Shown one piece after another: positions 41,571-49,224 of a stretch of DNA of 64,000 bases. The notes beneath the pieces are model-generated. The model was not told where the DNA came from, ran no database searches, and saw nothing but the letters and a program-made list of their open reading frames with translations. Numbering within the stretch: the first letter of the stretch is position 1; every line of letters begins with the position of its first letter. A program made the position numbers and the translations under genes. Source of the stretch: Rubricoccus marinus (GTDB lineage Bacteria > Bacteroidota > Rhodothermia > Rhodothermales > Rubricoccaceae); assembly GCF_002257665.1 (NCBI RefSeq), contig NZ_MQWB01000001.1, positions 3,359,119 to 3,423,118 of the forward strand, in the 5' to 3' direction.

Positions 41571-44183
41571 GTGACGCCCCCTCCCCCCCCTACCCCGGCG
41601 ACCCCACCGAGCCACCTCGACGGGTTTCTTCCTGAGGGCCTCTCCGCTGCAGAGGTCCGGCGCGGGCGGCTGGTGGTGAGCTTCGCGATGCTCGCCATCG
41701 TCGGCTACGCCGCGGCGATGCTCGCGCTGGGCTGGCTCGGATGGAGCCGGAGCTTCGCCGGCGTCGGGATCGCGGCGCTGGTCAACCTCCTCGCGCTCGG
41801 CGGCCTGCGCAAACAGACCTGGTCCCTCGGCGCGGCGGCCTGGGTCGTGTTCCCGATGCTCATCCTCACCGTGTTCGGCGTCGCGTGGGAGGACCTGGGC
41901 CTCGGCGCCCCGATCCTGATGTGGCTCGCGACGGTCCCCATCATCGCGGCCCTCGCCAGAGGCAAGCTCCTGGCGACGGTTTCGGCCATCCTGATCGCCT
42001 CTGGCGCGGTCGTGATGGCCGTGTGGGGCACGCTGAGCCCGTTCCCGCAAACGGCCCCCGCCCTCGTTACCACCATCGTCGCGATGATGAGCCTCGCGGG
42101 GGTTGCCGTGACCGGCGCCATTATCGGGCAGATCTACGAGCGCTCCGTGGGCGCGGCGTTGGAAGAGCAGGGCCGCTCCCTGCGCGACCTCGCGGATGCG
42201 CTGCGCATGAGCGAGACCCGGTACCGGCTTGCCCTGGAAAACGTGCCGGTCGGCGTGGTGCAGACCACGCCAGACGGCCGGTTCTTGCTCGCCAACCGCG
42301 CGATGGCGGACCTCCTCGGCTACGAGTCCGTGGAGGAGCTCTCCGCCTCTGGCCGCGGTGCCGCGGACTTCTACGCGGCGCCAGAGGCCCGTGAGCACTT
42401 TGTCGAGGCGCTCCACCGCGACGGCTCCGTCCGGCGCTTTCAGACGGAGTGGAAGGACCGCCACGGCAAAACCATCCACGTCCGCATCGACGCGCAGGGC
42501 AAGTTCGGCAGCGGGGGCTCCCTGCTCGGTATCGAGGGCATCGTGGAGGACGTCTCCGCCGAGCACGAGGTGCGAGAAAAGCTGCGCACGAGCGAGGCGC
42601 GCTTCCGGGCCCTCGTGCAGCGCTCGTCCGACGTCGTGGTGGTCGCCAACGCAGAGAGCCACATCAGCTACGTAAGCCCGTCGATCGAGCAGGTGCTGGG
42701 CTACACGGTCGGGCAGACTCTCGGCCGCCCCATCTTCTCGTTTCTCCACCCGGACGACGTACCCGGCGCCACGGCGCTCTTCAGCTCTGTGCGCCAGCAC
42801 GCGGCGATGGTGCCGCCCACGGAGTTCCGCCTGCGCCACGCCGACGGGCACTACCTCTTCGCCGAGGGCGTCGGGACGCCCCTGTTCGAGGACCCGGCGA
42901 TTCAGGGCCTCGTGATCAACTTCCGCGACATCACGGACCGCAAGCGCGCCGAAGCCGTGTTGGTGCACGCCAAGGAACAAGCCGAGGAAGTCGCGCACCT
43001 CAAGAGCACGTTCCTCGCCAACATGAGCCACGAGATCCGGACGCCGCTGACGGGCATCCTGGGCTTCGCGGACATCCTGGCCGACGAGGTGACTGACCCG
43101 CAGCAGCGGGAGTTCGTGCAGCTTATCGAGCAGAGCGGCAAGCGTCTGTTGGACACGCTCAACTCCGTCCTGGACCTCGCGCGGCTGGACGCCGGGCACA
43201 TGGACTTCACGACCGAGCCGGTGCTCCTCTCCGAGGCCGCGCGCCAGGCCGCGCAGTTGCTCGCGCCTCTGGCGCACAAAAAAGGCCTCACGCTGGAGGC
43301 CATCATCCAAGACGAGGACGCCAAAGCCGACCTGGACCGGAGCGCGCTGGACCGCATCCTGACGAACCTCGTCGGCAACGCGATCAAGTTCACCGAGAGC
43401 GGCGGCGTGCAGGTCATCGTGCGCGCGTCCGAGGACGAGGTGGCGCTCGATGTGGTCGATACCGGCGTCGGCATCAGCGAAGACTTTCTGCCGCGGCTGT
43501 TCGAGGAGTTCCAGCAGGAGTCCTCTGGCGCGCAGCGGAGCCACGAGGGGTCCGGCCTGGGCCTCGCGATCACGCGCCAGCTCACCGAGCGGCTGGACGG
43601 CAGCCTGACCGTTCAGAGCGTGCTGGGCGTCGGCACCACCTTTTCCGTGACGTTCCCGACGCGGCTCCGCAGCGACGCGGCGCCGGTGACCGCGCGCCGG
43701 CCACGCGTGCTGATCGTGGACGACAACACCCAAACGCTGCGCATGGCCGAGCGCATGGTGGAGTCCTCCTACCGCGTCGACACCGCCTCGTCGGCAGCGG
43801 ACGCCGAGTCCCTGGCGCAGAACGCGTCCGAAGCCTACGACCCTTACGACGTCCTCCTGCTCGACATCAATCTCGGCACGCTGGACACCGGCGAGGACCT
43901 CATGCGCCGCCTCCGCCAGAGGCCGCCCTACGACGACCGCCCCATCATCGCGTTTACCGCCTACGCGCTCCCAGGCGACCGCGAGCGCTTTCTCGCCACC
44001 GGCTTCGACGGGTACTTCTCCAAGCCGTTCACGCGAGAGACGCTGCTCGCCACCCTCGGCGACGCCAGCGGCCACGCCCCCGAGCCGGAGCCGCCGATGC
44101 CGCGCTTTATCGTGCGCAACCGCGACTTCGCCCCGGAGCAGGCCGTGACCGCCTCTGGCGAGGCGCTGCGCTTCGAGGACTGA
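41571..44183 (+). CDS. Hybrid sensor histidine kinase with two PAS domains and receiver
   Basis: An 870-residue membrane kinase. Residues ~30-210 hold six hydrophobic helices; two PAS domains follow (LENVPVGVVQTTPDGRFLLA and the segment around SHISYVSPSIEQVLGYT). The HisKA box NMSHEIRTPLTGILGFADIL has the phosphorylated histidine at about 487. The HATPase has N (NLVGNAIKF), G1 (DTGVGI) and G2 (GSGLGLAI) boxes. A C-terminal receiver domain has D about 765 in LLLDINLG and K in SKPF. The frame is open far upstream, but GTG 41571 begins a proline-rich stretch directly before the first helix and is the likely start. No partner regulator gene is adjacent. Confidence 0.9.
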   Translation: MTPPPPPTPATPPSHLDGFLPEGLSAAEVRRGRLVVSFAMLAIVGYAAAMLALGWLGWSRSFAGVGIAALVNLLALGGLRKQTWSLGAAAWVVFPMLILTVFGVAWEDLGLGAPILMWLATVPIIAALARGKLLATVSAILIASGAVVMAVWGTLSPFPQTAPALVTTIVAMMSLAGVAVTGAIIGQIYERSVGAALEEQGRSLRDLADALRMSETRYRLALENVPVGVVQTTPDGRFLLANRAMADLLGYESVEELSASGRGAADFYAAPEAREHFVEALHRDGSVRRFQTEWKDRHGKTIHVRIDAQGKFGSGGSLLGIEGIVEDVSAEHEVREKLRTSEARFRALVQRSSDVVVVANAESHISYVSPSIEQVLGYTVGQTLGRPIFSFLHPDDVPGATALFSSVRQHAAMVPPTEFRLRHADGHYLFAEGVGTPLFEDPAIQGLVINFRDITDRKRAEAVLVHAKEQAEEVAHLKSTFLANMSHEIRTPLTGILGFADILADEVTDPQQREFVQLIEQSGKRLLDTLNSVLDLARLDAGHMDFTTEPVLLSEAARQAAQLLAPLAHKKGLTLEAIIQDEDAKADLDRSALDRILTNLVGNAIKFTESGGVQVIVRASEDEVALDVVDTGVGISEDFLPRLFEEFQQESSGAQRSHEGSGLGLAITRQLTERLDGSLTVQSVLGVGTTFSVTFPTRLRSDAAPVTARRPRVLIVDDNTQTLRMAERMVESSYRVDTASSAADAESLAQNASEAYDPYDVLLLDINLGTLDTGEDLMRRLRQRPPYDDRPIIAFTAYALPGDRERFLATGFDGYFSKPFTRETLLATLGDASGHAPEPEPPMPRFIVRNRDFAPEQAVTASGEALRFED

Positions 44184-44187
44184 CGGG

Positions 44188-44205
44188 CGCCAGAGGCCTC
44201 TGGCG
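44188..44205. repeat. Tail-to-tail octamer palindrome after the kinase gene
   Basis: Perfect CGCCAGAGGCCTCTGGCG four bases after the kinase stop and 33 bases before the next gene on the same strand. Confidence 0.9.
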
Positions 44206-44238
44206 GAACCCGGCGCGGGCCGGGAGGATCATGCGGGC

Positions 44239-45327
44239 ATGACCACCCTCGCCATCGTCGGCGCTGGGGCTGCGGGCCTTGCGGCCGCTCACGCCCTGCG
44301 CGATTCCGACCTCGCCGTCACCGTTTTCGAGAAGAGCCGCGGCGTCAGCGGCCGCGCCGCCACGCGCTGGCGCGACGCGACCGATGCCTCTGGCGCCCCG
44401 TTCCGGTGGCGCTATGACCACGGCGCGCAGTACGCTTCGCCAGAGGCCGGCTCGCGCGTCCACACGCTGCTCACCGAAACGCTCGACGCCAGCGGCCTGA
44501 CCGACCTCAGCGGGACCGTCTGGCCGTTCGACGACGACGGCACGCTCCGGCCCGACCGCGCCCGCCAGGACCCCGGCCCGCGCCTCACCTACGAGGACGG
44601 TATCTCCTCGCTCGGTCGCCGCTTGCTGGACGCCGCACCAGGGGTGACGCTGCGCGGCAACACCCGCGTCGGCGCGCTCCACGTCGAGGGCGGCCTCTGG
44701 CGCGTGCACGCCGATAACGGCGCCGACCTGGGCGCGTTCGACGCCGTGTTGCTTACGCCGCCGGCGCCGCAGGCGGTCGAAATCCTCGGCGCGAGCACGA
44801 TGGCCGACGGCTTGCGCCAGAGGCTCGTGGGCGCGCTGGGCGAGGCCGAGTACCGGAGCCAGTTCACGGCTGTCCTCGCGTTCCTGGAGCCCGTCGCACG
44901 CCCGGAGCCGTACGCGCTCGTCAACGCCGCCGAGCACGGGGAAGCGGGCGGCGGGCACGCCGTGGCGTGGCTGGCCGTCGAGAGCGACAAGCCGGGCCGC
45001 GCGCCAGAGGGCGGGACGCTGCTCCTCGCGCAGATGAGCCCGGCGTGGACCCAGGCGCACTACGACGACGCGAAAGACCTCGTGATCGCCGCGGCCACGC
45101 GCGAGATCGAATCGCTGATGGACGCCTCGCTCCCCGCGCCCGACTGGGCCGATACGCAGCGCTGGAAGTACGCGCTCCCCAACGAGGGCGCCGACGCGGC
45201 TACGCTGGAGACCGGCGAGGACGAAGGCCTGTTTTTCGCCGGTGACGCCATCGCAGGCAAAGGCCGCGTGCACCTCGCGCTGGAGTCCGGGATCGCGGCC
45301 GCCGACCGCATCCGCGAGCGCCTCTAG
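44239..45327 (+). CDS. Renalase-like FAD-dependent amine oxidase
   Basis: A 362-residue flavoprotein. The N-terminal Rossmann motif is IVGAGAAGLAAAHALR, followed by VFEKSRGVSGRAATRW, the segment characteristic of renalase-like NAD(P)/FAD oxidoreductases, and DHGAQY. The C-terminal FAD motif is GLFFAGDAIAGKGRVHLALESG, with a following IAAAD helix. Related enzymes oxidise isomeric NAD(P)H; the bacterial substrate here is unproven. Contains octamer-encoded LRQRL, ASG and GLWR. Converges on the small membrane gene at 45355. Confidence 0.85.
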   Translation: MTTLAIVGAGAAGLAAAHALRDSDLAVTVFEKSRGVSGRAATRWRDATDASGAPFRWRYDHGAQYASPEAGSRVHTLLTETLDASGLTDLSGTVWPFDDDGTLRPDRARQDPGPRLTYEDGISSLGRRLLDAAPGVTLRGNTRVGALHVEGGLWRVHADNGADLGAFDAVLLTPPAPQAVEILGASTMADGLRQRLVGALGEAEYRSQFTAVLAFLEPVARPEPYALVNAAEHGEAGGGHAVAWLAVESDKPGRAPEGGTLLLAQMSPAWTQAHYDDAKDLVIAAATREIESLMDASLPAPDWADTQRWKYALPNEGADAATLETGEDEGLFFAGDAIAGKGRVHLALESGIAAADRIRERL

Positions 45328-45344
45328 CCTCTGGCGCCAGAGGC
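45327..45344. repeat. Octamer palindrome at a convergent gene end
   Basis: Perfect GCCTCTGGCGCCAGAGGC starting on the last base of the oxidase stop and ending 10 bases before the converging stop at 45355. Confidence 0.9.
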
Positions 45345-45354
45345 CCAGCGCTCG

Positions 45355-45642
45355 CTACTCCTCGTCCGCGTTGCGCGCCCGCCGGTCCGCCAGAACCGAG
45401 TGCTTCACGCCCTCGCCGAAAAGGCACAGCCCCGCGTTGAGCACGCACAGCGCGAGCGTGCCGTAGGCCACGTACGACTCGCCGCGGCCCTTGCGCAGCG
45501 TCGCCTCGCCCACGAGCGAGACGCCCAGCCCGACGCCCACGAGCCCTGCGGGCGCGAGGCGGATCCACTTCTCGCGGTGCCGCTGGCGGCGAGCTTCCTG
45601 GATGGCAAAGGTGGGATCGTAGGGCGCGTCGGGGAGCGGCAT
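45355..45642 (-). CDS. Small two-helix membrane protein (95 aa)
   Basis: The start MPLPDAPYDPTFAIQEARRQ is followed by a basic patch and two hydrophobic helices (LAPAGLVGVGLGVSLVGEAT and YGTLALCVLNAGLCLFGEG), ending in a charged tail RRARNADEE. No family recognised; probably an inner-membrane protein with both ends inside. The frame is open to 46458, but that part overlaps pdxH on the other strand; ATG 45642 leaves a 54-base divergent spacer with pdxH. Almost free of octamers apart from its 3' end. Confidence 0.7.
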   Translation of the reverse strand: MPLPDAPYDPTFAIQEARRQRHREKWIRLAPAGLVGVGLGVSLVGEATLRKGRGESYVAYGTLALCVLNAGLCLFGEGVKHSVLADRRARNADEE

Positions 45643-45696
45643 CGGAGGTGGGGCGTTGAGCAGGCGTTCCCAACCGCCCACCTGCTCCCCCGTTCC

Positions 45697-46368
45697 GTGC
45701 CCGACCCGCTCGCCTCCGGCGCCATCGCCGACCTCCGGCAGTCCTACGAGAAAGGCGCGCTGGACCGCGCCGACCTGCCCGACGACCCGATGGCGCTGTT
45801 CCTCGCGTGGTTCGAGGACGCCCGCGAGGGCGGCGTCGCCGAGCCCAACGCGATGACGCTCGCGACCGTCAGCGCCTCTGGCGAACCGTCGGCCCGCGTC
45901 GTGCTCCTCAAGGGCGCCGACGCCAGAGGCTTCGCGTTCTACACCAACCTGGAAAGCCGGAAATCGCGCGAGGTGAAGGCGACGGGCCGCGCCGCGCTCG
46001 TGTTCTGGTGGGAGCCGCTGCAGCGCCAGGTCCGCGTCGAGGGACCCGTCGAGCCTGTGCCGGCGCCAGAGGCCGACGCGTACTACGCGAGCCGCCCGCG
46101 AGGCAGCCGGCTGGGCGCGTGGGCCAGTCCGCAGAGCGAGGTGATCCCCTCGCGCGACGTGCTGGAAACGCGCCAGGCCGAGGCCGAGGCGCGCTTTGAG
46201 GGCGAGAGCATCCCGCGCCCGGATTTTTGGGGCGGCTGGCGCGTCGTCCCCGAGCGCGTGGAGTTCTGGCAGGGCCGCCCGAGCCGCCTCCACGACCGCT
46301 TCCGCTACACGCGCGACGCCGCCTCTGGCGACGGCGGCCTCTGGCGCGTCGACCGCCTCGCGCCCTGA
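45697..46368 (+). CDS. pdxH: Pyridoxamine 5'-phosphate oxidase
   Basis: FMN enzyme that makes pyridoxal 5'-phosphate from pyridoxamine or pyridoxine phosphate in the cytosol. The 223 residues carry the family landmarks: DPMALFLAWFEDA, PNAMTLATVSASGEPSARVV, VLLKG with GFAFYTNLESRKSREV, then RQVRVEGPVEPV, SRPRGSRLGAWASPQSEVI and the C-terminal WGGWRVVPERVEFWQG and RLHDRFRYTR. The GTG at 45697 is the only sensible start before DLRQSYEKGAL; the longer open frame upstream is read-through of the spacer. Confidence 0.93.
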   Translation: MPDPLASGAIADLRQSYEKGALDRADLPDDPMALFLAWFEDAREGGVAEPNAMTLATVSASGEPSARVVLLKGADARGFAFYTNLESRKSREVKATGRAALVFWWEPLQRQVRVEGPVEPVPAPEADAYYASRPRGSRLGAWASPQSEVIPSRDVLETRQAEAEARFEGESIPRPDFWGGWRVVPERVEFWQGRPSRLHDRFRYTRDAASGDGGLWRVDRLAP

Positions 46369-46406
46369 GCGTCCGGCGCCCTGAGCGTCCGGCGGAGATC
46401 GCCGGG

Positions 46407-46424
46407 CCTCTGGCGCCAGAGGCA
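46407..46424. repeat. Octamer palindrome after pdxH
   Basis: Perfect GCCTCTGGCGCCAGAGGC, 38 bases after the pdxH stop. A 13-base direct repeat (gCCCTGAGCGTCCG, near 46363 and 46379) lies just before it. Confidence 0.85.
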
Positions 46425-46524
46425 GAGCATTCGGGCTAGGCTGAGCGGTGCGGAGCAACTATCGTAGCAGGGCTCCGTCTCGGACGAGACCCCTCGTGCA
46501 CTGCCCGCTCCGCCTTCCCGCTTT

Positions 46525-48225
46525 ATGACCCGGTTCCTCCCCGTCGCGCTCGCGCTTCTCCTCGCCCCCGCGGCGCTCGCCCAAGACGTCCTCGAGCGCG
46601 TCGACGCGTTCCTCACCGCCGCTCACGAGGCGGGCCAGTTCGACGGCTCCGCACTCGTCGCCAGAGGCGACGAGATCGCGTACGAGCGGGGCTTCGGCCA
46701 GGCCGAGCGGTCGTGGGGCATACCCAACGCGCCGGACACGCGGCACCGCATCGGCTCCGTCACCAAGCAGTTCACGGCCGCGCTCGTCTTGCAGCTCGTC
46801 GAGGCGGGCGAGATCGAGTTGGACGCGCCCATCACGCGCTACCTCCCGGACTACCCGGCGGCGCAGGGCGCCGTGACGGTCCACCAGCTTCTCTCGCACA
46901 CCGGCGGGATCCCGGAGCACACCAACCGGCCCGACTTTGTGGACATCATGCGCGACCCGGTCGCGCCAGAGGCCTTTCTGGAGGTCTTTTCCGGCGAGCC
47001 GCTCGACTTCGAGCCGGGCAGCGACTACCGCTATTCCAACTCGGGCTACTTCCTGCTCGGCGTCATCATCGAGCGCGTTACAGGGCAGCCGTACGCCGAG
47101 GCGCTCCGCCAGAGGCTCCTCGAACCGCTCGGCCTCTCGGACACCGTGTACCAGGACAACACGACGGTCCTGGACCGGATGGCGAGCGGCTACGACCGCG
47201 TGGGCGCCGACGTCCGCCACACGGCGTACATCGACACGGGCATCCCGTACGCGGCGGGCATGATGGTCTCCACCGTCCGCGACCTCCACACGTGGACGCG
47301 TGCGCTCCACGCCGCCCGGCCGTTCGGGAGCGCCGAAACGCTTACGCGCATGACGACGCCCGTGATGAACAGCTACGCCTACGGCATCGACAACAGCATG
47401 ATGCCCATGGGCGGGGAAATGGTGCGGGCCATCGGCCACAGCGGCGGCATCCCGGGCTTCCGCTCCATGCTCATCTACTTCCCCGAGAGCGAGGAGACCG
47501 TCGCGCTCGTCAGCAACACCAGCGACGAGGCCGGGGCTCTGGCGCGCTCCGTCGGCCAGATCCTCCACGGCGGCGACGTGCCGCTCCCCATGCGGCCTCT
47601 GGCGCTCACGCTCTCCGAGATCATCGGGACCGACGGCGTGGACGCCGCGCTGGCGCGGGCTCGCGAGGCGCGGGCCTCTGGCGAGCGCTTCGACGAGAAC
47701 CAGCTCAACCAGGTCGGCTACGCGCTTCTCGGCGAGGGCGAGGTACAAGACGCGATCCGCGTCTTCGCGCTCAACGTCGAGCTGTTCCCCGACGCCGCGA
47801 ACCCCTACGACAGCCTCGGCGAGGCGTACGTCGCCGCGCGCGACCCCGAGAACGCGAGCGCCAACTACCTCCGCTCGCTCGAACTCGACCCGAGCAACGA
47901 CAACGCGCGCGAGATGCTGCGCCGCATCGGCGTGGAGCCGCCAGAGGCCGAGGCGGTCGCGCTCACGCCAGAGGCGCTGGAGCCCCTCGTCGGCCGCTAC
48001 GCGCTCGCGCCGACGTTCGTGATCGAGATCACGCGCGAGGGCACCCAGCTCTACGGCCAGCCCACCGGCCAGCCGCGCGTCGCGCTCACACCGCTGACCG
48101 CGACCCGGTTCGAGGTCGTGGGCGTGGACGCGCAGGTCTCGTTCACGCTGGAGGGCGCGGGCCCCGCCACCACGCTCACGCTGCACCAGAACGGCCGCAA
48201 CCAGCCCGGCGCGCGCGTCGAGTAG
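46525..48225 (+). CDS. Exported serine hydrolase (beta-lactamase/DD-peptidase fold) with C-terminal TPR
   Basis: A 566-residue protein with a signal peptide (LPVALALLLAPAALAQ). The class C/esterase-type active site has S78-V-T-K81, Y170-S-N172 and H305-S-G-G308 with conserved spacing. Residues ~355-470 form a TPR-like region (AIRVFALNVELFPDAANPYD then AREMLRRIGV), and the last ~90 residues resemble the small beta-barrel that follows many such hydrolases (LVGRYALAPTFVIEITREGT). Substrate unknown: peptidoglycan stems, esters or D-peptides are all possible. Periplasmic by signal peptide. Confidence 0.87.
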   Translation: MTRFLPVALALLLAPAALAQDVLERVDAFLTAAHEAGQFDGSALVARGDEIAYERGFGQAERSWGIPNAPDTRHRIGSVTKQFTAALVLQLVEAGEIELDAPITRYLPDYPAAQGAVTVHQLLSHTGGIPEHTNRPDFVDIMRDPVAPEAFLEVFSGEPLDFEPGSDYRYSNSGYFLLGVIIERVTGQPYAEALRQRLLEPLGLSDTVYQDNTTVLDRMASGYDRVGADVRHTAYIDTGIPYAAGMMVSTVRDLHTWTRALHAARPFGSAETLTRMTTPVMNSYAYGIDNSMMPMGGEMVRAIGHSGGIPGFRSMLIYFPESEETVALVSNTSDEAGALARSVGQILHGGDVPLPMRPLALTLSEIIGTDGVDAALARAREARASGERFDENQLNQVGYALLGEGEVQDAIRVFALNVELFPDAANPYDSLGEAYVAARDPENASANYLRSLELDPSNDNAREMLRRIGVEPPEAEAVALTPEALEPLVGRYALAPTFVIEITREGTQLYGQPTGQPRVALTPLTATRFEVVGVDAQVSFTLEGAGPATTLTLHQNGRNQPGARVE

Positions 48226-48307
48226 CCGCTGGCGCCAGAGGCGCCGCACACGGAGTAGGTTCAGATTCGCCAGAGGCGCTCTCGCCTCTGGCTCCCAATC
48301 CGCTTCG

Positions 48308-48706
48308 ATGGACGCACCGCTTTACTCCTGCCTCACCAAAGCCAGCAATCGCGAGTCGGGCGTGCCGCGTGCGTCGGCAAACTGGGTAGTCTCGCGCCGG
48401 GGACGCTTTGTAGTGTTCCCCGACCGCATCCGCGTCGGCGACTGGGTGATCCCGTTCGAGGAGGTGAGTCACGCCGTGCTCTACCGGATTCCCTACTTGC
48501 CGTTTGTGGATGCCAGCGTTCTGGAACTCAGCGACGGGGAGACCACCTACCAGTTTGGGTTCAATCCCTGGGCGCATCCCGAGCGGCACTTCCCAATCCC
48601 TGTAGAGGAGAGGCGGGAGACGATGCGGTACTCCGCATTTAGCGTCGGTATTCGCGTCGCGGCAGTGGCCTATGGGCTCTACTTGATCTGGGAATGGGCC
48701 ACATGA
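48308..48706 (+). CDS. Hypothetical protein with C-terminal membrane helix (132 aa)
   Basis: No family recognised with confidence. Residues ~25-100 alternate strands (VVSRRGRFVVFPDRIRVGDW, then SVLELSDGETTYQFGFNPW) in a way that recalls small PH-like domains; the last ~25 residues form one hydrophobic helix (SAFSVGIRVAAVAYGLYLIW). The gene holds no copy of the octamer, and its codons are visibly less GC-biased than those around it (for example TTTGTAGTG and GTTCTGGAACTC), so it may be a recent arrival. Its stop overlaps the GNAT gene start (ATGA), so the two are probably co-translated. Confidence 0.65.
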   Translation: MDAPLYSCLTKASNRESGVPRASANWVVSRRGRFVVFPDRIRVGDWVIPFEEVSHAVLYRIPYLPFVDASVLELSDGETTYQFGFNPWAHPERHFPIPVEERRETMRYSAFSVGIRVAAVAYGLYLIWEWAT

Positions 48707-49215
48707 CAGACGCCGTCACCACCATCCGCCCCGAGGCCTCTGGCGACCGCGCCGCCGTCCACGCGCTCAACGCCGACGCGTTCGAGACGCGCGCCGAAGC
48801 CGACCTGGTAGACCGCCTCCGCGAGCAGGCCGAGGGGTACGTCGGTCTCATCGCGGAGGCGAGCGGCGAGATCGTCGGACACATCGCGTTCTCGCCCGTC
48901 ACCCTCGCGCCCGCGCACCCGCACCTCGACGTGCGCGGCCTCGCACCCATGGCCGTCGCGCCGGGGCGCCAGAGGCAGGGCGTCGGCTCCGCGCTCGTCC
49001 GCGCCGGGCTGGCAGCCTGCCAAGCCTCTGGCGCCGACGCCGTCGTCGTGCTCGGCCACCCCGCCTACTACCCGCGCCTCGGGTTCGCCTCTGGCGCGCT
49101 CGCGTGCGCCTACGACGTGCCGCCAGAAGCGTTTATGGCGCTCGCGCTCACGCCGGGCGCGCTGGAGGGCGTGGCGGCGACGGCGCACTACCACCCGGCG
49201 TTCGACGAGCTGTAG
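48703..49215 (+). CDS. GNAT-family N-acetyltransferase (YhbS-like)
   Basis: A 170-residue acetyltransferase. Acetyl-CoA-binding segment LAPMAVAPGRQRQGVGSALV (the Q/RxxGxG loop, partly written by an octamer), preceded by EIVGHIAFSPV and followed by VVLGHPAYYPRLGFASG, the pattern of YhbS-type GNATs. Substrate unknown. The ATG at 48703 overlaps the preceding stop; a GTG-less alternative ATG at 48694 would add three residues. Converges on the glucosidase gene with only 9 bases between the stops, containing one octamer. Confidence 0.85.
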   Translation: MTDAVTTIRPEASGDRAAVHALNADAFETRAEADLVDRLREQAEGYVGLIAEASGEIVGHIAFSPVTLAPAHPHLDVRGLAPMAVAPGRQRQGVGSALVRAGLAACQASGADAVVVLGHPAYYPRLGFASGALACAYDVPPEAFMALALTPGALEGVAATAHYHPAFDEL

Positions 49216-49224
49216 CGCCAGAGG

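Noticed and set aside
41509-41574. 21-codon leader peptide overlapping the histidine kinase GTG
   Set aside because: The overlap of TGA with GTG is suggestive, but the codons are atypical, the peptide has no regulatory residue run and there is no hairpin pair for attenuation.
45643-46458. Long extension of the small membrane protein frame antisense to pdxH
   Set aside because: pdxH is clearly coding on the plus strand; the extension is a shadow.
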